Part shown: positions 49,901 through 59,610 of the stretch, one piece after another | How the letters are laid out: each line of letters starts with the position of its first letter | Numbering within the stretch: position 1 is the first letter of the stretch | Assembly (NCBI GenBank): GCA_009746045.1 | Contig: RPFO01000246.1 | Span: forward strand, 665,642 to 729,641 | Direction of reading: 5' to 3' | DNA from: Mesostigma viride | Lineage: Eukaryota > Streptophyta > Mesostigmatophyceae > Mesostigmatales > Mesostigmataceae | DNA length: 64,000 bases | Notes under the pieces: model-generated | Database searches by the model: none | What the model was told of the DNA's origin: nothing | What the model saw: only the letters and a program-made list of their open reading frames with translations | Translations under genes and position numbers: made by a program

Positions 49901-52900
49901 ATCAAACACAAATAATAAAAGAAAAGTGCCATTCGAGACTCGAGTATCCCAGAACTAAACAAGATGTGTTAATGACAGCTTACCGCCATGTCTCGCTGTA
50001 TGGTCGTTTCGGGATCAGTTTTATGCAAATTCCACTGCTGTGCTTGTTCCAACAGCGACTCCAGCCGGGCGATCTTCTCTTCCACCGAAATCCTCCTATT
50101 GCGCGAGAAGCGTTTTGCGCAATCCACAAAGTCACCAGCCCGTGTGTCCACGTCCTGCATCGATACACCACGGACAGTTATCAAAGTTAGAGTCCAACAT
50201 TCAAGTGCAATGTGCTGATTAAAGCTAGTGTGTGGTTAGCTTTTTGCAAACATCACAGTTCTCCTCCTTTGCAAGTAAAAGTGCAAAACTCCAACAATAA
50301 CATGAAAAACCACGCAACCTCGAAGAGAGTAAATAAAATCATACACAGCATGCTGATGAAACTCAAGCGCTCGACAAATCACACACCTCACTGTGTCCAA
50401 TCATAAACAACATGACACAGTGTTATCGCGTCGGACTAACCTCAACACTAGCTGCAGGGCCCACACACGCCGGCGTGTGCCCTTGTGCTGCAACGGCTGC
50501 AGGGCTTGCATGCACACACGCCACCCCTTGTGCCGCCAGCACATCTGGACCCACATCCAGAGGCAGCCTGCCGTGTGGCGTGGTCGCCGCAGATCCAGAC
50601 TGTAAGCGCTGTTTTTGTACCTCATCCAAACCTGACCATTTTCGTTTCCACCTTCGCTGTGCATCCTTCAGCCTTTCCATCTGCACCCAGGAAAGCGACA
50701 CCCGCCCAAACCAGAAACTGTTATTAGCAAAGTGCCCACCGCATGTAGCAATTAAAAGAACACCCACAAAAGCGAGATCAAAGTGCATGGGACACACAAA
50801 CAGTCACTTACTGCTGCATCGACATTGCTGGCGGAAAAACTGTGTTTCTCCTGTTCCAACCCATGCATCAGACACTGGATGCGCTCCAGCCGTTCCCAGA
50901 CATTCGCAGCGCCAGTGAAAGCCGCGTCTGCAAACTGTGACGCCGTTGTGAACCGCCTCACGTCCACCTTCACATCAACCAGTACAGCATAACAACACAT
51001 CAAAGTCAGGAGGCTGCTGTGAATCCATTACTGCGAGTTCCTGCTGCCAAGATGGACTGACATGCAACCAGGGAGGTTTATATGAAGAACCTTAGCAATG
51101 CTCCACACTGCCCAAACCACAAACCACAAACGCAAAGGAACTGTCATCACAAACATCAAACAAATTAAAAACAGCGAATCTTGTACACTGATCAAATTTC
51201 TACAAACTCGATGGAAATAAACAACCACTAAAACACAAACTCACGGTCATCGCAGCTGATGCACCCCTTTGTGGTTCGTCCACAGCCAGCCCTGCCTGCA
51301 ATGGCACTGTCGCATTCACCGCATGTGCAAGCATGGCCGTTGGTGTCGCACATGCAGCACTGACCCCCAGTTGTGTTTGTACCGTCGGTTGCAGCACCTG
51401 GACGTCTCCTTGTGTGGTCTCCGCTACCTGGCCCCCGCTCCTCTCCATCCAGTACCGCAACAGCTCCTTCATCTTTGCGACCTGCAGCTCACCTCCGAAC
51501 AAACCATACAAATCATATACATCAATCACATGTTATATATTACAGAATTTGTAGAGAGCAACGACCTGACAATCCAATAAAAGAGGCAGTTATTGATGAA
51601 GTATTCCACGGTGCACGCCACTCACCGCAGGTTCATAGTCCGCAGCATAGAGCACGTCGCGTCGCCCCTCCACTATCCGCAGGTAATGCTCGACCGTCAC
51701 CAAGCGCTCCCCCACCGTTCCATCGCATGCCAGGGCAGCTTCCAAAAACGAGGAAGCACTTTGGAACTTCCTCCCAGAAACCTGCACTGACACCCAATCA
51801 CAAAGGGAGGAAAAAAAGGAAACCTTAGCCATGGTCCACAGTGGTCCCTTAGCAAAGGTAAACCAAAATACTGCTACCTTCATTGACATACACGGGTGCT
51901 CCAAAACAAACTCACCGCAGTAGGAGCTGATGCACCCATTTCCGGTTGCGATGGTACTGTTGCTTGTGCTGCCTGTGCAGGATCACCTGCTTGTGCAGGG
52001 ACGCCCATCGGCGTTGCCCACGTACTGACTGCCGATTGTGCAGTCACACCCACCGGGGCCGCTGTCATGGTACACCCCTGCCGTTCCATCTGGACACGCA
52101 GTGTTTCCCAATACCGCAGATTGTCCTGGAGGCTAGTAACCTGCCACAAGGCAACCACCATAATGAAGCAGAGCCACCACTCAGTAGAACTCCGAAGTCA
52201 AATTGCATCGTCCTTACTGCACAGATCATGTTCTGTCGATAAATGATCAACAAGTAATCATCACCAAAGTCAAACACCAAGCAATCGCATAAGGACCAAA
52301 ACATCACTGCAGCTCAGCTTACCGCCATGCAGTAATCCTCCGATGAAAACTCCGATTTCCGTACTTGCAGTATACCCATCATAAAGTGCAGAGACGCCAT
52401 GCATTGTAGAGGATCGCCAACCAATGAAGTTGCAGCTTGGACAAACCCGTGTGCCCAGTACCCAGTGACGTCCGCCTGCGCAAAAGGATCGCAAGAGGAT
52501 GAAAGCCAACAGAACAAGTGGCACACACTGAGAATGCCAAACAGTATCATCCGAAACCAAGAGAATGACTCACACTAAAGGAAGGTAGGAAGCTGAGCCA
52601 TCAAGCAAAGGCACAACCTACCAGCAGTGTTTCCGAAGCGCTCCTTGGCCAAGGCACGACAGGACCCACCCTTCTCTGCAGCATTAGCATCTGCAAGAGA
52701 AAGACACAGAACAACACACAATCAAGCAACACTCAACTTAGTAACATCATCCCGCATATGTCAAGGACACGAGCTGGGAAAAAACCTTGCCGCTGACCAT
52801 TAACATGACTCTATCGAACTTCACTGACCGCATAATAAATGTTTTCACTTCACTCACCGCATAATAAATGTTGTCACTGAACTTGTCTGGCGCCGCGTTC

Positions 52901-53196
52901 ACCAACTCGTCGATTTTACCTCGAACGAAGGCCACCCAGGCGGATGGATTGCCAACTAAGCAGTCGGCTTGTTCTACACACAAGTACGCCCGAGGGCGAG
53001 GGTCCCCACCACGAGCCATAGCGCACGGTGGCAACCCCCCTCCTATGGGATCCCGACATGGCTGTGGGGATGATCCGGCGCATGGTGATGCTGGTGAACG
53101 TGCAGCGGGGGTTGGACCTTCCCCTTGAGTCAAAGGTGTTGCGACACACGGCGATCCACATGCGCATGAAACTTGGGCATCCGATCCACGTGGTGC
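36622..53196 (-). CDS. Helitron transposase (Rep/PIF1 helicase), 24 exons assembled
   Basis: A rolling-circle transposase. Exons: 53196..52858, 52690..52622, 52475..52323, 52140..51916, 51781..51626, 51481..51245, 50967..50812, 50680..50441, 50154..49984, 49816..49766, 49630..49466, 49347..49276, 48514..48116, 47885..47458, 46774..46550, 46404..46207, 44004..42597, 42396..42100, 40078..40031, 39915..38140, 37966..37322, 37153..37076, 36968..36894, 36753..36622. They sum to 7,743 nt, all phases agree, and there is no internal stop. Domains in order: repeated coiled exons, a basic/acidic linker, a Cys-rich finger (CPKCHAP...CC), a Helitron-like N domain, HUH (GLPHAHVIF), YLNKYINK, then a PIF1 helicase with [25 protein letters not shown] and [13 protein letters not shown], and an acidic tail. 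The 5' end is unresolved. Exons upstream of about 48.5 kb could belong to a separate gene, but their phase-0 joins fit one gene. Confidence 0.85.
38140..39915 (-). other. Helitron PIF1-type helicase main exon
   Basis: A 592-codon exon begins with the Helitron-specific link region ([20 protein letters not shown], then GLLEDD), followed by superfamily 1 helicase motifs: Walker A GPAGTGKT near 39.19 kb, Walker B VVDEIGMM, and motif [12 protein letters not shown]. The last conserved helicase motif is in the next exon (37966..37322). There are no disruptions. Confidence 0.93.
40170..42056. repeat. About 185-bp satellite array inside a Helitron intron
   Basis: About ten tandem copies (starts near 40.18, 40.32, 40.50, 40.69, 40.87, 41.06, 41.24, 41.43, 41.61, 41.80 and 41.99 kb) fill the intron between the Rep exon ending at 42100 and the helicase exon starting at 40078. 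The unit is the same as at 36.0-36.6 kb. Confidence 0.94.
42597..44004 (-). other. Helitron Rep endonuclease exon
   Basis: This 469-codon exon holds the Helitron-like N domain and the rolling-circle endonuclease. The metal-binding HUH motif (His-Ala-His, codons at 43199-43191) lies in [11 protein letters not shown]. The catalytic tyrosine motif YLNKYINK (about 42689-42666) fits the Helitron consensus YLxKYxxK with both tyrosines. FVLHNIQNN and [13 protein letters not shown] are typical family landmarks. All expected catalytic residues are present, so the domain looks functional. Confidence 0.92.
44125..45052. repeat. 40-bp satellite in the intron before the Rep exon
   Basis: More than 20 tandem copies of a 40-bp unit (landmarks: ttttggcatagct, cgcgccacaagggtggtgca) are interrupted near 44.80 and 44.97 kb by (AAT)n tracts within a larger repeated piece. 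The minus strand is open through it, but the array sits in the intron between exons 46404..46207 and 44004..42597 and is not coding. Related units recur at 46.86 and 47.21-47.38 kb. Confidence 0.92.
45052..46120. repeat. Intronic block: minisatellite and dispersed repeat
   Basis: 45.05-45.24 and 45.85-46.12 kb hold the GCATGC minisatellite in the opposite orientation to the 11-26 kb arrays. 45296..45762 is the right arm of the inverted pair with 29202..29640 and ends near a 13-A run. All of it lies within one Helitron intron. Confidence 0.85.
46207..47885 (-). other. Helitron N-terminal finger and link exons
   Basis: Exon 47885..47458 carries a Cys cluster ([13 protein letters not shown], then [10 protein letters not shown]) matching the zinc finger upstream of Helitron Rep domains. 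Exon 46774..46550 ([19 protein letters not shown]) and exon 46404..46207 ([20 protein letters not shown]) match the segment that usually precedes the Rep domain (a leucine-rich stretch followed by NP and F-R). Splices are phase 2 at each join and consistent. Confidence 0.85.
46860..47390. repeat. Intronic minisatellite and 40-bp units
   Basis: The intron between exons 47885..47458 and 46774..46550 holds a short GCATGC minisatellite (46.90-47.10 kb), a piece also found at 13.4 and 26.9 kb (gggcccgcggtgcccctgat), and four diverged 40-bp units. Confidence 0.85.
48116..48514 (-). other. Basic and acidic linker exon of the Helitron gene
   Basis: This 133-codon exon opens with [12 protein letters not shown], then a strongly basic probable nuclear localisation region ([16 protein letters not shown]), an Asp-rich stretch ([16 protein letters not shown]) and a final basic RQKKKR at the donor. 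The start of this exon and its upstream intron are duplicated at about 49.0-49.14 kb. Confidence 0.7.
48595..48985. repeat. Minisatellite next to a duplicated exon start
   Basis: About 13 GCATGC-type units lie between exon 48514..48116 and a partial copy of that exon's start (49.06-48.98 kb, [11 protein letters not shown]). The sequence just upstream of the exon (ending aaacactgcga) is also present twice, at about 48.59 and 49.14 kb, so the minisatellite sits at a duplication junction. Confidence 0.8.
49276..53196 (-). other. Repeated exon pairs in the Helitron 5' region
   Basis: Twelve small exons, all phase 0 at both ends, alternate between two types. Type A (exons 3, 5, 7, 9, 11 and the end of exon 1) has the pattern F..AA......ERL..I..L...L......AV. 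Type B (exons 4, 6, 8, with short versions 2, 10, 12) starts like V..L...LRYW and continues with Ala/Pro/Gln-rich sequence such as [16 protein letters not shown]. Introns are 50-350 bp. The function is unknown; the A exons look helical and may mediate oligomerisation. Confidence 0.65.
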
Positions 53197-53600
53197 CTGG
53201 GCATGGCGCAAAGAGAACACAGATGGGTGAAAAAAGATGGACCAACCCATTTCATAAATTCAGTAAAATACAATCAGCGTCATAACACCATTTGATACTG
53301 CCAACTACCAGCTCACATATGTTGACACTAGCAACTAGCACATGCACATGGGATGCTTCACTCGCTCACCTTTGTCTTCCTCCTCCTGCTCCGGTGACGT
53401 TGTGAAGACACACCTTCGTGCCAGGGCACACCCTGGCGTGACAACACATAATGCACGCATACAGATATCCGTACACGTTAGCTATCAGACGCACACGGGG
53501 ACGCATGCAGGGACTATCGGTGCCTCAACTCAACACCAGCAGCGCAAATGACATGCATCATACAATTTAAAGATTTTAAAACAGACATGCAGCAACATAC

Positions 53601-54392
53601 ACAGTAGCTCTCGTCCCAATCTCCCGTCACATCAATACGTTCGCCCACGTCGGAATCACCGCCCTGTGGATGACGCCAACGCACGGCAGCAACACACCAA
53701 CCATATTGTGTCAGAAATGCCGTTCCCACACAAAGGCATCAGCCGAACATACGATCATGTGCAGAATGTGAATGTAGTAGCATCAAGCGCCGCATACCTC
53801 CTCACACAAGTCGTCCTCCCCTGCCAAAGGTATCTCGCAGTCTCCATCATACATCGGTTCTCCAGCACCTCGAACTCGACGTGGACACCAACACATGGCA
53901 TCAGCTGAAGCCCGCATCCTACGCCGTCGGTGTCGTGATTGCCTTGCAGGGCCAGGAGCTCGCTGCGGTGCAGCACGCGGGTACCGAGTGGGACGCCACG
54001 CCGATCGCTGCGGTCGGGGCAAACGGCGCCGTATGATGCAGCGAACGCGACAGCAAGGACCCCGCCTCGGACGCACACCAAAAAGCGGCACAGGAGCCTG
54101 CATAAACAAGCACACCAACACAAAAGACACGCCCACAGTTAAAAACAACCACAAATGCCACCAGGGAAACCTACCACAGTATTTTTCATTGCTTCCCGCC
54201 GGACGCACTGCACCTACCCATGCTAGTCGCCTTGCACAGCGCCGCCGCCTCATAGGTCGATGTCTTGCCGCAAGCCGCCGCACAATGCCAGGATGCCTTG
54301 ACAAGCGATAACAACGCAACACCGTGGTTGAGCGCTCTGATGTCCACACTTGGGTGCTGCATTTCTGCCATGGACAATGTGCAGCCCTGTGC
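53601..54392 (-). other. Probable further 5' exons of the Helitron gene
   Basis: Exons 53663..53601 (GGDSDVGERIDVTGDWDESYC) and 54097..53798 (ending AGEDDLCEE) have good acceptors and donors, phase 0 and no stops. 54392..54218 is weaker. The pair DDLCEE then GGDSDVG resembles the C-terminal pair PDDFCEE then DDDSGLG. A short basic exon near 53.41-53.37 kb could connect to exon 53196..52858. Confidence 0.45.
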
Positions 54393-54779
54393 CTGGCAAG
54401 TATGAAACAAAAACCACCACACAGCGAAAAGGAATTAAAGATAAGGTTGTGAAACCACGCAGCATGGGCAGCCGACTCCAAAACAAAGCAAGCATGTTGA
54501 TCACAATAATCATGGATTGCACAAACAGGCCAGCGTATATGCATAAGAAAGTGACTCCCAACATCCATGACAATACCAGTGGCACTTACCAGAAGCCAAG
54601 GAGGATATACCATCCAACAGTCCCCACGAGAGCTCCCAGATCCAAATGGAGATCTGCATGGCAGAATCAAGATCCACACATCATCGACGGTTCGCACAAA
54701 CATACACGTCTTTAAGGGGAAACATTCAAAATTGAAATTATCTTATCCACATTCATGCCCCCACCATGCAGCCAACATA

Positions 54780-56261
54780 GAATTTATGTCCAAAAACAAG
54801 TGCACCCACCTGGCTTGCAAAGAGCCAAAACGATGCCGTCGTGTCCGGCAGTGGCGATTTCAGCCACAATCACTATCGGCGCTATGGAAAGCGCGACCAT
54901 AATGTTGCGGAACTCCCGTGTGGCTGCCATAGCACCTGCCATCTCACAGACAACTCGGGAAATCCTCCGCACAAGCCTCAGCACGGCTGCATTCGTAGAT
55001 TCAGCAGAAAACACAACATGGCAAGCACAGCAAAGACACACCAAACTGTTGTCATCAGCCCTCCCAGAAAGAGACACGTCATCTACTACCACAAGAACAT
55101 GACTACAGACCAAGTACAGCGACAACTTGTAACAGCTATACCAAAAAAATCATGTGCAGCGTCTTACCACAGACCACATGCAGGAGCAGACCCACAAGAG
55201 GCTCCACCACAAGCTCTGCAAGTAGGATGGCAAAGGGCCAGCATCATTGTGAAAAAATACAATAACATCAGTTCCTCACAAAGTGGTGTGTCAAACATAA
55301 TCATGAGCCCCCCCCCCCCCCCCCGGAAACGTAACTTGAGATGCATAAAACAAACACATCAGACCTGTGCTAACTCGTAAACAAATACCACGCCCACCTG
55401 GGTAGTAAATGATGAGCCGAACAACTTGCAACGGCTCGTTTAAGGTCCACCAGAGCATCCACAAGGCCAACCTCAGGCAAGCTACTCCAGCGAATCTCCA
55501 CCCTCGCAGCGCCGCAACTGCAAATGCACGACTCAAGGAACGGCCAAGTGAGCGCCGTGTCATAAGAGAGAAAAGAAACGTGAGTCAAAGTGTACACGAA
55601 CATTCAAATGGGAACCACATTGCAGGCTAAACACGTGCACGCAGTGTTAGAACGCATACCCATATCAACGTCTTACCCCAAAGCAGCTCGTGCAGAAAGT
55701 TAACGGTGCAGGCAGACACGTCCGCGCAGAGTGCTCGAGAGCCCAATGTCAGGCGAACCACGCAGGGTAACCGCCACCCTTGCTGCCGTGCCACTGCAAC
55801 AGGCACCCCACAATACCATACAAACACTGGAAATCGTCATGATCCAAACGTATGAAGACAATAATATGGCAATCGGATTCCACTTCAGCCGCATCCTCAC
55901 ATTAATGCATGCGAGCTCGCTACAACCTGACAGCGTTTCAACCAACGTTCATGAAACGTTATTGGACATCACCAAATCTTACCCGAAAGCAGTCGGTGCA
56001 CACAGCCCGTGATTCGTACCACCAGCATCCATGACATGAAGAAACCTGCACAAACTCGCAGCACACACCGTTACGTTAACCAAAAATACACAATGCAAAT
56101 GAAAGGAGTAAAACAACAACAACATGGGTGCCTACAACGACACAACATGGGTGCCTACCTGCACCGCAAAGGTTTGGCTCTTCCCTTTCGAGATGTAGAA
56201 TGCGCACCACAAGGATGGCGGTGCACAACAGAGCCAGCCACTTCGCGTCGTATCCTCCCAT
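54780..56261 (-). other. Possible Cys-rich 5' exons, unresolved
   Basis: An ATG at 56261 starts a short exon with a hydrophobic stretch (WLALLCTAILVV) and a donor at about 56151. Downstream donors of the gtaaga type lie near 55985, 55678 and 55166. Several segments share a loose pattern (GWRLPCVVRLTLG at 55.77 kb; GWRFAGVACLRLAL at 55.48 kb). Frame and connections could not be settled. This may be the true 5' part of the Helitron gene or a separate gene. Confidence 0.25.
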
Positions 56262-56819
56262 GGCGGCTTACATCAAACGCCTCATGCATGCGCAACCAGG
56301 TTCCATACACATCCCCATTATTCACTTCCGCAACTGGCACGTACTCGTTGAAAATGTAAAACCTTATCGTATAAAAACCACGTCTATGCACTCGGCAACC
56401 CCAATTTGGCAACCACGAATTTCTTCCATCACCTGCCAGGAGCAAGAATGCGCGACTTGGTCGTAGGCTTGCCACTGCCATCAGCCCAGTGCATTAACTT
56501 CGCAATTACCATAGCGAACGGCAATTACCATGTGCTCTCGTCGCCGTGCTGAACGGAACGGCGCAGGATTACGGCGCGATGTACTACTCCCGATACGCCA
56601 AGCTTGGTGTGTCCGAGCACACAAGGCTCCAGGAATGTGGAATTCAGACTTCCTCAGCGATACATTCAGAATCAGTACGGAATCTACTACAATGGAAATC
56701 AGCAAGTGCTACGCAATATCGCAGAAATTCGTACCGAAATCATCGTACTCCGAGTGTGTACTCCCCCTAGTGCGTGCACATTTTAACTACAAGCATCGTA
56801 CAAGTCAGATTCAATAACT

Positions 56820-58560
56820 CAGTCAGATCACGTTCAGACTAAACTTCGGTCTGAAGCGAAAATTGCTACGTAAACGCTCAGTAAAACGGTTACTGAACAA
56901 AATGCGGAAAACGAAACGATCGTAACTCCCAACGTATTACAGTATCTGGACATGTCGTCGACTTGCCGCACTGAACGATACAAATTTTTGGGACGGCGGG
57001 TTCTATACTCCGGAGTTGTTGTACTTCCGCGTCCCACATCCTGTAACCGCGGGCGGGTTGTTTGATTCGCGACATTGTTTGACGGGGCGCGCAACAAGCC
57101 GACATCGTGCCGGGTTCCGTATTTTTATCTGGCCGCGGCCATTGGCTGGCCTCCCATCTGCCCGCAAAAGTGCTGAACCGGATCTGGACGTAACTGCCGT
57201 TTCAGACCCCGTTCAGACTTTGTGACAGTCGATCTCCCTAGTTTGCCACTTTTCGGGCAACTGCTCCGATTGGGCGCCACCGCGGATCTCCGGATCGCCC
57301 TGACTATCGGCCGCCCTGCGCTCGCGGTTTTCGTACGGGCCACTTTTCGGGCCTCACGGTTTGCCCAAACTTTTCGTTGGGGTTAATCGTAGTCACTAGA
57401 GGGGGACAAGGTGGGGGGGCCAAGGCCCCCCACGAATTCGGACGCACTACGCCACCAGGGGCCCTGAGGCCTTCGCCGAAAGCTTCGACCCGCCGGGCGG
57501 AGCGCCCGCCTACCGGGCCGGCCACTACGCCGGGGGGCGAACGCTCGGCGGCCTTCCTTCGGGGGCTTCCCATCGCGCGCGCTCGCGCCGGCCCGCCGCA
57601 CCGTCGATCCCACGCTCCGTCCCTCACGGGGAAATCTTCCAAATCAATTTTTATTCCTCGGAACTACGAAAATTCGTCCTGAAATCGGCCTAAATTCGTT
57701 TTTATTGCTCGAAACTAGTGACCGCTCAACCAAAAACGATTTCAGGCCGAATTTAGCATACGTTCAGGGCAAAATTTCGTAGCACATTTGATTTCAGCAA
57801 AATTCAGATTCTCTCTGCGCTGAGTCCAGAATCGGCTCAGAATCTCGCAAAGTTCGTCCAGCAAGCATCGTACTAGGCTCCGCTCCTCCAACTCAAATTT
57901 TGCGTGTACTTTTCAAATATAATTCAGTCAGATCACGTTCAGACTTAAATTTCGGTCTGAATAAAAAATTGCAACGGAAACGCTCAGTAAAACAGTTTCT
58001 GAACGAAATGCGGACAACAAAACGGCCGTAACGCCCAACGTCTTACGGTTTCAAAACATTTTCTGGACATGCCGTCGACTTGCCGCACTGAACGCAACAA
58101 AATTTTGGGACGGCAGCTTCTATACTCCGGAGTTGTTGTACTTCCGCGTCCCACATCCTGTAACCGCGGGCGGGTTGTTTGATTCGCGACATTGTTTGAC
58201 GGGGCGCGCAACAAGCCGACATCGTGCCGGGTTCCGTATTTTTATCTGGCCGCGGCCATTGGCTGGCCTCCCACCTGCCCGCAAAAGTGCTGAACCGGAT
58301 CTGGACGTAACTGCCGTTTCAGACCCCGTTCAGACTTTGTGACAGTCGATCTCCCTATTTTGCCACTTTTCGGGCAACTGCTCCGATTGGGCGCCACCGC
58401 GGATCTCCGGATCGCCCTGACTATCGGCCGCCCTGCGCTCGCGGTTTTCGTACGGGCCACTTTTCGGGCCTCACGGTTTGCCCAATCTTTTCGTTGGGGT
58501 TAATCGTATCTTTTCGTTGGGGTTAATCGTAGTCACTAGAGGGGGACTCGTTGGGGTTAA
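56820..58560. repeat. Two copies of unit A-like repeat with GC-rich box
   Basis: 56.82-57.41 kb and 57.91-58.53 kb repeat the AT-rich part plus the 300-bp segment of unit A, with a type 1 hairpin box at 57410-57630 between them. The second copy ends in short duplications of ttttcgttggggttaatcgt near 58.48-58.56 kb. Confidence 0.85.
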
Positions 58561-58574
58561 TCGTAGTCACTAGA

Positions 58575-58825
58575 GGGGGACAAGAAAAAAGTGGGGGAGG
58601 GGGGGCTATCGCCCCCCCTCCCCGACTTGAGAGGACGTGACTCGCCGCTAGCGGCCCAGAGGCCGATAGTCGACCTTCTGGGCGCCAACCGCACCGGCCC
58701 GCGCGACGCGCCAAGACCCTTCCACGGAGGACGCGCGAGCGGACGATTCCGACCGGGACGAACCGCCGCCGTGCGCCACGCGCAACGGACCCTTCCCCGT
58801 GAACACCGTGGAAGCTCTCCGAGCG
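58575..58825. repeat. GC-rich hairpin box, type 2
   Basis: It occupies the position where a type 1 box would follow, and has a different hairpin (gggggagggggg, ctatcg loop, cccccctcccc) and a different GC-rich body of about 200 bp ending near acccttccccgtgaa. Only the left half of this hairpin recurs at 63.92-63.95 kb. Confidence 0.75.
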
Positions 58826-59610
58826 TGAGATACTTGGAAATTTCGTCACGTTCGTATCGAAAATGAAATTTCTGACAAATTTGTCAGCTCGGACAGAACC
58901 ACAATGAATTTCAGCATACCATTCGATACAACAATGATGATATTTCGGCGTCGGATACTTGGAAATTTCGTTACGTTCGTATCGCCAGTGAAATTCTGAC
59001 AAATTTTATCCTGAACTATTTCGCATCATAACATGACTCCGTTGGGAGATCATCATGTAGCACTGGCTAACATATTCCCTTGCTGGATGGATGGAGGTAG
59101 GTGAAGAATCAAACCTTTTTGAATGACCTTATTTGTCTAATTGTAATTGCCTAGCACAGTCTACCTAGAGGAGGGCCCTGATTGGCACAATTGTGGCCAT
59201 GTACGTAATTATGCTACATGTCGTACATGATCTCCCAACTAGTCATGTTATAATTTAATTTCATTTTAATGCTAGCATGTCTTGTTGCATGCCCTCAAAG
59301 CTAAAATTGTTTATCACATGCAGAGAGAGCCCGCACAATGAATTTCAGCGTACCATTCATTAATTAATTATACCATGCGATATACTTTACAGATATTTCG
59401 CTGTCAAATACTTCGAAATTTGGGTACTGCTTTTTGCAAGCCAGCCATAAGGACCAAACACTCCCATGCAAACTCCCATTTTCATCATTAATTAATATTC
59501 ATTGAGTGGCAATCCTTTCATTCCTTTGTTCACACATGCACCATCCGTCATTCCCATTATTAAATTGAAAAAATTAAATCATAGCATGACTCCGTGGTGC
59601 CCACTATGAC
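58825..59610. other. AT-rich spacer, no gene seen
   Basis: It holds two pieces related to the interior of the CACTA-like element (gaaatttcgt..acgttcgtatcg at 58.84 and 58.96 kb) and the start of the tandem duplication. No coding signal is visible. Confidence 0.6.

Larger units (their letters stand above)
31334..53663 (-). mobile_element. Helitron element, coding core (termini not found)
   Basis: The span covers the transposase gene and, tentatively, the USP-like locus downstream on the same strand. Helitrons lack inverted ends and target duplications; they end in TC at the 5' side and a hairpin plus CTRR at the 3' side. I did not find a pair I could defend, so the limits given are those of the coding parts. 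Inclusion of the USP-like locus is inference from orientation and the shared 185-bp satellite. Confidence 0.55.
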
